Assembly (NCBI GenBank): GCA_021325215.1
Contig: JAJPHO010000183.1
Coordinates: 49,163 to 113,162 of the forward strand
DNA: 64,000 bases
Origin: Alphaproteobacteria bacterium
GTDB taxonomy: Bacteria; Pseudomonadota; Alphaproteobacteria; Rhodospirillales; Magnetospirillaceae
Reading direction: 5' to 3'
Shown: one piece after another, positions 46,917 to 55,180 of the stretch
Numbering within the stretch: the first letter of the stretch is position 1
How the letters are laid out: every line of letters begins with the position of its first letter
Notes under the pieces: generated by a model
Databases searched by the model: none
What the model saw: only the letters and a program-made list of their open reading frames with translations
What the model was told of the DNA's origin: nothing
Position numbers and translations under genes: made by a program

Positions 46917-48152
46917 GTGCATATTCTCGTCGTCAACAACATCTACCCGCCGATCATGGCGGGTGGAGCGGAGCGGATCGTCGCTTATTTATGCGAAGGT
47001 CTGGTCGAGCGCGGCCACCGCGTCACCGTGGTGTCGACCTGCGGACCCGAGATGGAGCCCTATCCCGTCGAGGTCCGCAACGGCGTCGAGGTGATCCGCT
47101 TCTTCCCCCCCAATGTCTATTGGTCGTTCGAACGGCCGCTGAAACCGGGGGCGAAGAAGTGGGTGTGGCATGCACGGGACGCCTGGAACCTGGCCGCGGC
47201 CAAACGGTTCCAGGCGATCCTCGACGAAGCGCGGCCCGACGTCATGAACACCCACCTGATCGACGGCTTCTCGGCGGCGATCTGGGCCCGGGCCAGGCGC
47301 GCCGGCGTGCCGGTGATGCATACGGCGCACGATTACCACCTGATGTGCCCGCGCGCCTTCATGCTGACCGGCGACTGGAAGCTGTGCACCAAACCGCGCG
47401 TCCATTGCCGCCTCTATCGCGACTGGCATCTGCGCACCACCCGCCACGTCGATCTGTTCGCCAGCCCGTCGCGTTTCCTGCTCGATCTGCATCGCCGCGC
47501 CGGCCTGCGCTCGCGCACCGAAGCCGTGGTGCATAACGGCATCCCCCTGCCCGAGGATGGCGACGAGATCCGCCGCCGGCGCGATCCCGAGGCGTCGCGC
47601 CGCTTCCTGATGCTGACCCGGCTGACCGTCGAGAAAGGCATCCAGACCGTGCTCGACGCAGCGGCGCATCTGCCCCGCCACCTGCCGTTCGAGATCGCCA
47701 TCGCCGGGCGCGGCCCGCTGGAGGAAACCGTCCGCGCCGCCGCCGGCAGCGATCCGCGCATCCGCTATCTCGGCTTCCTCGACGGCAAGGCAAAGGCGGA
47801 GGCGTTGGCCAGAGCCGGCCATCTGCTGCTGCCCTCGCTGTGGTACGAAAACGCGCCGGTCACCATCGTCGAAGCGGCGGCTTATGGCCTCGGCATTGCG
47901 GGCTCCGACATCGGCGGCATTCCGGAATTCGTCGAGCCAGGCCAGACCGGTTATCTGTTCCCGCCCGGCGATCACCGCGCCCTGGCCGGCATTCTGTCGC
48001 ACCTCGCCAACAACCCGGCCGCCCTGCCCGATCTGGCCGCGCGCAGCCGAGCCCTGGCCGAACGCTTTTCGGTGGAGCGGATGATCGATTCCTACGAAGC
48101 CCACTACGCCGCCCTGACCCAGGCCGGGACGACGGCGATGGCAGCGCAATGA
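46917..48152 (+). CDS. GT4-family glycosyltransferase
   Basis: 411 residues from a GTG start preceded by GGGAG. The N-terminal Rossmann half opens with HILVVNNIYPPIMAGGAERI. The C-terminal half has the GT4 donor site: MLTRLTVEKGIQTVLDA, then the E-x7-E motif region (NAPVTIVEAAAYGLGIAGSDIGG). Cytoplasmic and retaining; it would add one sugar to the lipid-linked repeat unit from a nucleotide sugar. The stop overlaps the next gene's ATG by 3 bp. Donor and acceptor are unknown. Confidence 0.9.
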   Translation: MHILVVNNIYPPIMAGGAERIVAYLCEGLVERGHRVTVVSTCGPEMEPYPVEVRNGVEVIRFFPPNVYWSFERPLKPGAKKWVWHARDAWNLAAAKRFQAILDEARPDVMNTHLIDGFSAAIWARARRAGVPVMHTAHDYHLMCPRAFMLTGDWKLCTKPRVHCRLYRDWHLRTTRHVDLFASPSRFLLDLHRRAGLRSRTEAVVHNGIPLPEDGDEIRRRRDPEASRRFLMLTRLTVEKGIQTVLDAAAHLPRHLPFEIAIAGRGPLEETVRAAAGSDPRIRYLGFLDGKAKAEALARAGHLLLPSLWYENAPVTIVEAAAYGLGIAGSDIGGIPEFVEPGQTGYLFPPGDHRALAGILSHLANNPAALPDLAARSRALAERFSVERMIDSYEAHYAALTQAGTTAMAAQ

Positions 48153-50011
48153 GACGCCTGGCCCTTCTGCTGCTGGCGGCGGGGCTCACCTCGCCCGCCG
48201 GAGCCCAAACCTTCCCGAAGGATGCCGGCTATATCGACGTGCGGGCCTTCGGCGCCAAGGGCGATGGACGCGCCGACGACACCCAGGCGATCCTCAAGGC
48301 CCTGGCCGCCAGCGGCGAGGATACCGGGCCGAATTTCTGGCATGACCGGCTGGTCTATCTGCCCAACGGCACCTACAAGGTCTCGGACACCCTGCTGAAG
48401 CGCTACAAGACCGGCGCCTTCGCCTCGGGGCTCAGCCTGATCGGCGAATCCCGCGAGCACACGATCATCCGGCTGGTCGACCATGCGCCCGGCTACAACG
48501 ATCCGCAGCATCCCAAGGCGGTGATCTTCACCTCGTCGAAGCTGATCGGCGGCAATGCCGCCGGCCGGGACTATGCGGGCAAGGGCGAAGGCAACGACGC
48601 CTATATGAATTTCGTCGAAAACCTGACGATCGAGGCCGGCAACGGCAATCCCGGCGCCGTCGGCCTCGATTTCCTCGGCAATAATCTCGACGCCATCCGC
48701 GACGTCACCCTCCACGCGCCGGCCAACAGCGGCGCCATCGGCCTGTCGATGACGCGCAAATGGCCCGGCCCGACGCTGGTCAGCAATCTGACGGTGGACG
48801 GCTTCGCGGTCGGGCTGGCCACCGCCCAGACCGAATATGGCCTGACTTTCGACCATATCAGACTGAAGGATCAGGGCCAGGCGGCGATCCGCAATGAACA
48901 GAACTCCCTGGCCATCCGCGACCTCGATCTGGAGGACGCCAATCCGGTCATCCTCAATGCCGGCGACAAGGCGTTCCTGGCCATCGAGGACGGCCATCTG
49001 GGCGGCGCCGACCCGGCCGCCCTGGTCCGCAACGAGGGCTATGTGACCCTGCGCAAGGTCGGCATGACCAGAGGAGAGATCAGCGGCATTCTGCATGGCC
49101 AGACCTGGCAGGGCGGCACGGTGCCCGACTGGATCACCGCCCTGGCCGAGACACCCGCCCCGCCCAAGATCGCCCCGGCCCAATGGGTCAGTCCGCTGCG
49201 CTTCGGCGCCACCGGCGATCCGGACCAGGACGCGACCGAGGCGCTGCGCGCCGCTTTCGCCAGCGGTGCCGCGGTGATCTATCTGCCGCATGGAACCTAC
49301 GCCATCAGCGACGCCGTCGAGATCCCCGCCTCGGTGCAGCGCATCGTCGGCATGAATTCGACCATCCGGGTGCTGCCCAAGCGCCAGCCTACCTTCCAGC
49401 GCACCGCCGGCATGGTGCGGATCACCTCGTCCGGCGCGCCGCTGATCATCGAACGGCTGGCCTTCGACAACACCAATCAGGGCGACCAGCTTGCGGTCGA
49501 GCAGAGCGGCGACCGGCCGCTGGTGCTGCGCGACGTGGTTTCGGCCGGCACCTCGCTGCTCGACCGCAAGGCGTCGGGCGGGCCGGTCTTTCTGGAAGAT
49601 GTCTGCTGCGGCAAGATCGCGGTGGCCGGGCCGAAACCGGTCACGGCCCGCCAGTTCGACACCGAAGGCAGCGGCGTGCGCATCAGCAACCGCGGCGCGC
49701 CGCTGTCGATCCTCGGCCTCAAGACCGAGGGTGTGAACGTCGTCCTGGACAATGCGGAAGGCAGCCATTCGGACATTTTCGGCGGGCTGGTCTATATGGT
49801 GCGCGACGGCGCCGACGGCACCATCCCGGCCTTCCACAACACCAATAGCTGGTTATCCGCCTCCTTCGTCGAGGAATCCCTGCGCGCGGCCAGCCGCTAC
49901 CAGCTCTATATCGGCCCCGCCGCCGGCGCGCAGCGCGAGAATCTTCCCGCCACCCGCTTTCCCGAGCGGGGGTTTGGGCGGTTCGTGCCGAATTTGGTCG
50001 ACGAGCCGTAA
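48149..50011 (+). CDS. Secreted double beta-helix protein, GH55/pectate-lyase-3-like
   Basis: 620 residues. Signal peptide 1-19 (ending PAGA). Two parallel beta-helix domains of the Pectate_lyase_3 type open with nearly the same phrase: VRAFGAKGDGRADDTQAI near residue 31 and LRFGATGDPDQDATEAL near residue 348. This duplicated layout is typical of GH55 enzymes, which act on beta-1,3-glucans. In a polysaccharide locus such a protein often trims the polymer or degrades it. It overlaps the GT4 gene by 4 bp. Catalytic residues could not be placed by eye, so activity is inferred. Confidence 0.82.
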   Translation: MRRLALLLLAAGLTSPAGAQTFPKDAGYIDVRAFGAKGDGRADDTQAILKALAASGEDTGPNFWHDRLVYLPNGTYKVSDTLLKRYKTGAFASGLSLIGESREHTIIRLVDHAPGYNDPQHPKAVIFTSSKLIGGNAAGRDYAGKGEGNDAYMNFVENLTIEAGNGNPGAVGLDFLGNNLDAIRDVTLHAPANSGAIGLSMTRKWPGPTLVSNLTVDGFAVGLATAQTEYGLTFDHIRLKDQGQAAIRNEQNSLAIRDLDLEDANPVILNAGDKAFLAIEDGHLGGADPAALVRNEGYVTLRKVGMTRGEISGILHGQTWQGGTVPDWITALAETPAPPKIAPAQWVSPLRFGATGDPDQDATEALRAAFASGAAVIYLPHGTYAISDAVEIPASVQRIVGMNSTIRVLPKRQPTFQRTAGMVRITSSGAPLIIERLAFDNTNQGDQLAVEQSGDRPLVLRDVVSAGTSLLDRKASGGPVFLEDVCCGKIAVAGPKPVTARQFDTEGSGVRISNRGAPLSILGLKTEGVNVVLDNAEGSHSDIFGGLVYMVRDGADGTIPAFHNTNSWLSASFVEESLRAASRYQLYIGPAAGAQRENLPATRFPERGFGRFVPNLVDEP

Positions 50012-50020
50012 CGTTCCTGG

Positions 50021-50170
50021 ATTTAATTTCACCACGAAGACACGAAGACACGAAGAAAAAGGGAGGAAAGCGCCGCAGGCAATCATTCCTCAGACCCGCA
50101 ATATTCTGGGAAAAGGAATGACTGCGCTTCGCGCTTTTCCTTCTTCGTGTCTTCGTGGTGAAAAATTAAT
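50021..50170. repeat. 150-bp inverted-repeat element with CACCACGAAGACACGAAG ends
   Basis: The left arm (50021-50056) and right arm (50141-50170) are complementary over about 27 bp: TTCACCACGAAGACACGAAG and its reverse complement. The left arm holds an extra GACACGAA tandem unit. A second stem (GGAAAAG...CTTTTCC, about 50108-50140) lies inside. The element has no gene. Similar arm sequences are familiar from short repeats scattered in many environmental bacteria. The right arm supplies the stop codon of the adjoining gene at 50166. Confidence 0.85.
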
Positions 50171-50549
50171 AAGGCCGCTTCACCTGATACTCATCCACAC
50201 CCGGCGCGGGTGCCGGAATAGTCGGATCGGAACTGTTGGACGGGATGCAGGCGCCTTTCAGGCGGACGCTGTCGCGGTCGCAATCGGCGCGGTCGGGATA
50301 GGTGCAGGACATGGTGTTGCCCGCCGTCACCAGGCAGAAGGCCTGGGCGCGCAGCGGCGTCTGCACCTCGTTGGGATTGGCCACGCATTGGCCGCGCTGG
50401 CGCGTCGCTTCGGCGCGGCAGGCGTTGGGATCGACATACAGGCACTGCTGCGGCAGGCCGGTGACATCGACGCAGAACGGCGCCGCCAGGGCATTCGCCG
50501 ACAGGGCGGCGCTGAAAGCGGCGATCAGCAGCTTGCGAAGCATCATCAT
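50166..50549 (-). CDS. Small secreted protein with two four-cysteine modules
   Basis: 127 residues. Signal peptide about 1-22 (ending ALAA). The mature part has eight Cys in two modules with the same spacing, C-x9-C-x7-C-x10-C: the first begins PFCVDVTG and the second AFCLVTAG, and both share a Tyr-x-Asp near the second Cys and Gly before the last. The C-terminus is Pro-rich (TIPAPAPGVDEYQVKRPY). I do not recognise a family. The start forms a TGATG overlap with the wzx stop, so the two are translationally coupled. Four disulfides in the periplasm or outside are likely. Confidence 0.75.
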   Translation of the reverse strand: MMMLRKLLIAAFSAALSANALAAPFCVDVTGLPQQCLYVDPNACRAEATRQRGQCVANPNEVQTPLRAQAFCLVTAGNTMSCTYPDRADCDRDSVRLKGACIPSNSSDPTIPAPAPGVDEYQVKRPY

Positions 50550-51883
50550 CACCTCTGCACTTGTTGGATCGAACGGGCCATCATCACCAGGAAGACGGCG
50601 CACGCCACCGCCTGGGCCGCGCTGTAGGCGGCGATCACGGCGGGGGCGGAATAATCGAGGGCGACGCCGGTTGCGAACACCCCGACCGTCAGCACCAGCC
50701 GGCCGACCTGCCAGGCCGCCGCCATGCGCTGACGCTCGAGCAGCTGAAGCGTATGGAACACCGGCAGCACCACCGCCTGGGCCAGATACGCGCCGCTGAT
50801 CGCTTCCAGATAGGGCACGCCTTCCCGCCAATCTTCGCCGAACAGGGTCGGGAACAGCAGGATCGCCATCAGATTGGCCAGCACGATCCAGGCGACGGCA
50901 AGCGCGAACTGGCGCGTCACCAGCTGATAGAACCGGCGTTTGAGCAAAGCCGGGTCGCTGGCGATGGTCTTGCCGGCCTCGCCGACGAACACCTGCAGGA
51001 TCGAGGTGCCGATGATCGCCAGCGGCCGCGACACGACGCGCTCGGCCAGGAAGATGAAACCGGCGACGCGGGCCGAATAGGTGGTGGTGATCAGCAGATA
51101 GAGCAACTGGCTGCCGCCGACCGCATCGATCAGCGCCGCCCAGCTGCCGACCAGCGGGAATTGCCGGAAGCGCTTCGCCTGCTCGGCCATGCGCTGCCAG
51201 GAAATCGCCTTCAGCAGGTCGGACCGGCCGGACGCCACCTTGCCGAACAGGCCGAAGGTGCCGGCCGACTGGCCGAGGATCGAGCCGACCAGCAGGCCGG
51301 GCGCGCCGGCGCCGAGCAAAGCCAGCCCGATCTGCGAGGTCGGACCGACCACCCCCTGGGCCAGCCGCGTGCGGGCGATCGCGGAATAGGCGCCGGCCCG
51401 GGTGGCGACATAAAGAGCGATGAAATAGCCGCCCAGGCAGGCATAGCCGACAACCAGCAGGGAGCGGTAGATCAGGCTGTTGGCGGGATCGAGCGGGATC
51501 GGCCAGATCCGTTCGACCAGCGCGTCCGGCGCCAGCGCCGAGATCAGCCCGACCGCGACCGTGGTACCACCCAGGGCAACCAGGCAGACCGCCATCAGAT
51601 TGACGGCGTCCTCGTCGTCGCGCACCAGCGGCAGGGCCAGTTCGTAGCGCAGCGAGGCCACCACCACCAGGATCGCGGTGATCGCCGAATAGACCGAGAG
51701 GATGCCGAATTCCTGCGGTGAATAAAGCCGGGTCAACAGCGGCGACAGCAGCAGACTCACCGCCTGCCCGCCCGCCGAGCCCGTCAGCATGATCGAAACG
51801 TCCTTGAGAAACGGGCGGCTCGCCAGCATGCGGCGCAGCCGCCCCAGCAAGGAGCCAGTCTCGACCACGGCGGCGTCCTGCAT
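50549..51883 (-). CDS. wzx: Polysaccharide repeat-unit flippase (Wzx-like)
   Basis: A 444-residue membrane protein with about 12 to 14 hydrophobic segments. The first segments (SIMLTGSAGGQAVSLLLSPLLTRLYSPQEFGILSVYSA) match the opening of the MATE/Wzx polysaccharide exporter family. It would flip the undecaprenyl-linked repeat unit across the inner membrane. Two adjacent ATG codons are possible; 51883 has the better spacing to GAGGAG. It is transcribed opposite to the main locus, together with the small Cys-rich gene, and is divergent from the HTTM-like gene. Confidence 0.88.
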   Translation of the reverse strand: MQDAAVVETGSLLGRLRRMLASRPFLKDVSIMLTGSAGGQAVSLLLSPLLTRLYSPQEFGILSVYSAITAILVVVASLRYELALPLVRDDEDAVNLMAVCLVALGGTTVAVGLISALAPDALVERIWPIPLDPANSLIYRSLLVVGYACLGGYFIALYVATRAGAYSAIARTRLAQGVVGPTSQIGLALLGAGAPGLLVGSILGQSAGTFGLFGKVASGRSDLLKAISWQRMAEQAKRFRQFPLVGSWAALIDAVGGSQLLYLLITTTYSARVAGFIFLAERVVSRPLAIIGTSILQVFVGEAGKTIASDPALLKRRFYQLVTRQFALAVAWIVLANLMAILLFPTLFGEDWREGVPYLEAISGAYLAQAVVLPVFHTLQLLERQRMAAAWQVGRLVLTVGVFATGVALDYSAPAVIAAYSAAQAVACAVFLVMMARSIQQVQR

Positions 51884-51929
51884 CATGTCTCCTCTTGCGT
51901 CGATCTTTCTCCATTCAAGGCATAACACC

Positions 51930-52078
51930 GAGTTTTCCTGAAGACCCGCGCAATTCTGCGGGTCACAGCAAGGTCACGAGGCAGCCTATCTAAACAATGT
52001 CTAAATACAGTCGGGACGGCAGAGAGTCGGGACCCATAACGTTACATTATAACCGAGCAAGAAAAGCCTTCGGAAATC
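51930..52078. other. Divergent intergenic region with a hairpin and paired direct repeats
   Basis: GACCCGC (51943-51949) pairs with GCGGGTC (51958-51964). Further right TCTAAA occurs twice 11 bp apart and GTCGGGAC twice about 16 bp apart. The region must carry the promoters of wzx and of the HTTM-like gene; the repeats may be operator half-sites. No known consensus recognised. Confidence 0.45.
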
Positions 52079-53674
52079 ATGCTCTTAAACAGCATTAACC
52101 GAATATCGCCCTCCTTTGATCTTAAATCGAAGGAATCGATCAGTCCGACCCTGCTGCTGGCCGGGTCGCTGGTGCTTTATTATGCGGTCCGCTCGCTGGT
52201 GATCGATATCGCCCTCGGACCGGCCCTCGGATGCCTGTGGCTGGATGTGATGTCGTGCGCCGCCGCAGCATTGCTGGGCCGGGTCCTTTACCGCGACATT
52301 CCCGAGCCGCTGCGCCTGCTGGCGCGCGGCATCGGCATGGTGGTGCTGATCCAGGTCGCCTTCGACGGCTCGACCCTGTTCTATGCTCCGGCCTCGATGG
52401 CCACCGGCGGCGAAGGCCTTTTCTACCGCGCCGGCACCGTGCTGGCCCTGGCCGCCGGCATCGGCTCCCTCTGGCGGCCGGCCTTCCTGCTGCCCCTGAT
52501 GATCCACTATGTCGCCTTCCGCCATCAGCTCAACCTTCTGACCCAGGTGGAAATCTCCGAGACCGACTATCTCAGCATGCTCGATGTCGGCGAGTTCTGC
52601 ACCCTGGGCGGACTGATGCTGGCGGTGGCCGCCAAAGGGCAGGATCTGAAGGTGCGCCAGAGCGCCGCCGGGCTGATCTGGGCCTGGGCGGTGGGCGCCC
52701 ATCTCGGCAATTACCTGGTATCGGCCTGGACCAAGATCCGCGTCGGCGGGCCCGATCCGCTGTTCTGGCTGCTGCACAATCCGACCCAGACCTCGATCCT
52801 GATCGGGCTCGAGCGCGGCGACAGTCCGCTGGGCGCCTGGCCCGGGGCGATGCAGATGCTGTGGAACGGGGTGACCGGGGCCGGCGTGCTGCTCAATCTG
52901 TTCGTGCTGGGCACCCAGATCAGCGCGCCGCTGGCCGCCAGCAACAAGCGGGTGCTGATGGCCCTAACCCTGCTCTACGATTTGTTCCATGTCGGGGTCT
53001 ATTTCACCCTGGGCGCCCTGTTCATCTTCTGGATCGCGGTCAATCTGCTGATCTTCGAATCGGCCCGGGTGCTCGACAAGTCGGTGCCCTTCACCCGGCA
53101 GATGAAGCTGACCTTGTTGATCGCAACTTTCGCCGCGCATTATCTGTTCTATACGAGCCATCTCGGCTGGCTGGACGGCGCCAAACTGGCCAGTCCGTCC
53201 TTTTTCGCCGAAACGACGGACGGGCGGCGCGTGCCGGTGCCTTCGGTTTTCTTCGGCATCCGCTCCTATTCGATCGCGCAGACCGTGATGTATGCCCCCG
53301 ACGGCCACTTCCCGGTGCGGATCGGCGGCAACAGCTACAACCAGGCCGACTGGCGCGACGCGCAGGCCTGCGGCCCCGTCGTCGCCCCGCACCAGACCAC
53401 CACCACCAGCTATTCCGCGGTGGTGCAGATGGTGCGCGAAACGGACGAGGCGATGCGCGCCGCCCCCGCGGTCAAGGACGACAATTTGTATTACTTCTAT
53501 CCGCATCACATGCTGGCCAATCCCCTGCTGTTCAGGGATTTCAACACCCTGTCGATGGATGACATCGTGCGCTACCACTATGTGGTCGATTCGGTGTGCC
53601 TGAGCATCAAGGACGGCAAGCTCGTCCGCGACGTGCGCAAGACCACGGATACGCCCATCGATGTCTCGCCCTGA
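52079..53674 (+). CDS. HTTM-like multi-pass membrane protein
   Basis: 531 residues. About eight to ten hydrophobic segments in residues 25-365 (for example LLLAGSLVLYYAVRSLVIDIA and FHVGVYFTLGALFIFWIAVNLL), then a soluble C-terminal domain of about 160 residues. The membrane part resembles HTTM (vitamin K carboxylase-like) proteins, and the next gene encodes a DCC protein, a pairing that is common for HTTM. Function is unknown. Here it opens the right-hand part of the polysaccharide locus, so a role in modifying or exporting the polymer is possible. Confidence 0.65.
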   Translation: MLLNSINRISPSFDLKSKESISPTLLLAGSLVLYYAVRSLVIDIALGPALGCLWLDVMSCAAAALLGRVLYRDIPEPLRLLARGIGMVVLIQVAFDGSTLFYAPASMATGGEGLFYRAGTVLALAAGIGSLWRPAFLLPLMIHYVAFRHQLNLLTQVEISETDYLSMLDVGEFCTLGGLMLAVAAKGQDLKVRQSAAGLIWAWAVGAHLGNYLVSAWTKIRVGGPDPLFWLLHNPTQTSILIGLERGDSPLGAWPGAMQMLWNGVTGAGVLLNLFVLGTQISAPLAASNKRVLMALTLLYDLFHVGVYFTLGALFIFWIAVNLLIFESARVLDKSVPFTRQMKLTLLIATFAAHYLFYTSHLGWLDGAKLASPSFFAETTDGRRVPVPSVFFGIRSYSIAQTVMYAPDGHFPVRIGGNSYNQADWRDAQACGPVVAPHQTTTTSYSAVVQMVRETDEAMRAAPAVKDDNLYYFYPHHMLANPLLFRDFNTLSMDDIVRYHYVVDSVCLSIKDGKLVRDVRKTTDTPIDVSP

Positions 53675-54071
53675 TACCAGCCAGGACGCTCTTTGGGTCG
53701 TCTATGACGGCGAATGCCCGTTCTGCAGCTCCTATGTCCGGCTCTACCGGCTGCGCGAGGTGACGGGACGCGTCCATCTGGTCGATGCCCGCGAGCCTCA
53801 TCCGGTGCTCGACGAGGTGCGCGAGCGGGGCTTCGACCTCGACGAAGGCATGGTGGTCAAGGCCGCCGGACGCTTCTATCACGGCGCCGCGGCGCTGCAG
53901 ATCCTGGCCATCCTCGGCTCCGGCTCCGGCCTGTTCAACACGCTGAACCGCGCGATCTTCCGACATCCCAGGCTGGCCCGCACCCTCTATCCGTGGATGG
54001 TGCGCGGCCGGCTGGCGACACTCCGGCTGCTGGGCCGGCGAACACTCCATTCAGCGCAGGGAGAGGCGTGA
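53661..54071 (+). CDS. DCC (DUF393) thiol-disulfide oxidoreductase-like protein
   Basis: 136 residues. The family signature is near the N-terminus: VVYDGECPFCSSYV, containing the CPFC redox-type motif of a thioredoxin-like fold. The C-terminal helices (GLFNTLNRAIFRHPRL) fit the family. It overlaps the end of the HTTM-like gene by 14 bp, and its stop overlaps the GT2 start (TGATG). Probably a cytoplasmic or membrane-associated redox partner of the HTTM-like protein; substrate unknown. Confidence 0.88.
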   Translation: MSRPDTSQDALWVVYDGECPFCSSYVRLYRLREVTGRVHLVDAREPHPVLDEVRERGFDLDEGMVVKAAGRFYHGAAALQILAILGSGSGLFNTLNRAIFRHPRLARTLYPWMVRGRLATLRLLGRRTLHSAQGEA

Positions 54072-55180
54072 TGGATACCCGGCCCGTCCAACTTTTGCAG
54101 GAAGATGAGGAGTGCTGGCTGACACCCTGCCGCATTCCGCCCGGCGCCGATGTCGCGGCGACGGTGATCATTCCCAGTTACGGCGCGGGCGATACCCTGC
54201 TGCGCGCCGTCCACAGCGTGCTGACCCAATCGCTGCACGACCTCGAAGTGATCATCATCGACGATGCGTCGACCGACGAATCGTGGGAGCTGATCACCGA
54301 CCTGGTGCCGCGCGACGAGCGGGTGCGCGGCATACGCCACAAGACCAACAGCGGCAAGCCGATCGCCATGAATCGCGGCATCGCCATGGCGCGCGGACGC
54401 TGGCTGGCCGTGCTCGATGCCGACGACTGGTACCATTCCGACCGCCTGGCCTCGCTGATCGAGCTGGGCGAGCGGTCCGCGGCCGACATGGTCTCGGACA
54501 ATCAGTTCCTCTACGACGCCTCGGCGGCCCGGGTGGTCGGCACCGCCTGGCCCGAGCGCGCGGCGGCCTGGCCGCTCGATTTCGACGATTTCCTGCGCGG
54601 CTCGAACGCCTATCACAGCTTCAATCTCGGCATGCTGAAGCCGGTGATACGCACCGTGTTCATGCGGCGGGTCGGGCTCGGCTACGAGGTCGATGCCCGG
54701 CACGGCCAGGACTTCTTCCACCTGCTGCAATTCTATCTGTCGGGCGGGCGCGCGGTGGTCAGCGACCAGCCGCTTTACTTCTATACCCAGCCCTTCGGCA
54801 AGATCTCGCGCCAATGGTCGCACCGCTCGCGCAAGCGCTACGACTTCGACAACGCGTACCGGATAAATGACCGCTATCTGCGGCGGGCGATGGAGGTCCT
54901 GCCCCCACGCCAATGGAAACGTCTGCGCGCGAGAAACAACCGTCTTCGCCTGCTCGAAAGCTATTTCCGGGCACGCGAGGCGCTGGGCCGCGGCGACTAT
55001 CTGAGCGCCGCCGGACAGGCGGTCCGCCAGCCGGCCATGCTGGGCTATCTGCTGGGCCGCATGGTCGACCGGCTGCGCCGCCATCCCGGCTACTACTCCA
55101 CCATCAAACATATCGCCTTGCGGTCGACCCGGCGCGCGGCGAAAGGAGGCACCGATGCCGGACAGCATGGGCGGCAGTGA
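54071..55180 (+). CDS. GT2-family glycosyltransferase, sister 1
   Basis: 369 residues. GT-A fold: TVIIPSYGAGDTLLRAVHSVLTQS, the nucleotide-binding IIIDDAST, and the metal-binding D-x-D region in AVLDADDWYH. A Q-D-F-F segment (HGQDFFHLLQFYLSGG) takes the place of the usual E-D acceptor motif. Inverting, cytoplasmic, adding a sugar to the repeat unit. It is closely similar to the next gene, and the two overlap by 26 bp. Confidence 0.92.
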   Translation: MDTRPVQLLQEDEECWLTPCRIPPGADVAATVIIPSYGAGDTLLRAVHSVLTQSLHDLEVIIIDDASTDESWELITDLVPRDERVRGIRHKTNSGKPIAMNRGIAMARGRWLAVLDADDWYHSDRLASLIELGERSAADMVSDNQFLYDASAARVVGTAWPERAAAWPLDFDDFLRGSNAYHSFNLGMLKPVIRTVFMRRVGLGYEVDARHGQDFFHLLQFYLSGGRAVVSDQPLYFYTQPFGKISRQWSHRSRKRYDFDNAYRINDRYLRRAMEVLPPRQWKRLRARNNRLRLLESYFRAREALGRGDYLSAAGQAVRQPAMLGYLLGRMVDRLRRHPGYYSTIKHIALRSTRRAAKGGTDAGQHGRQ

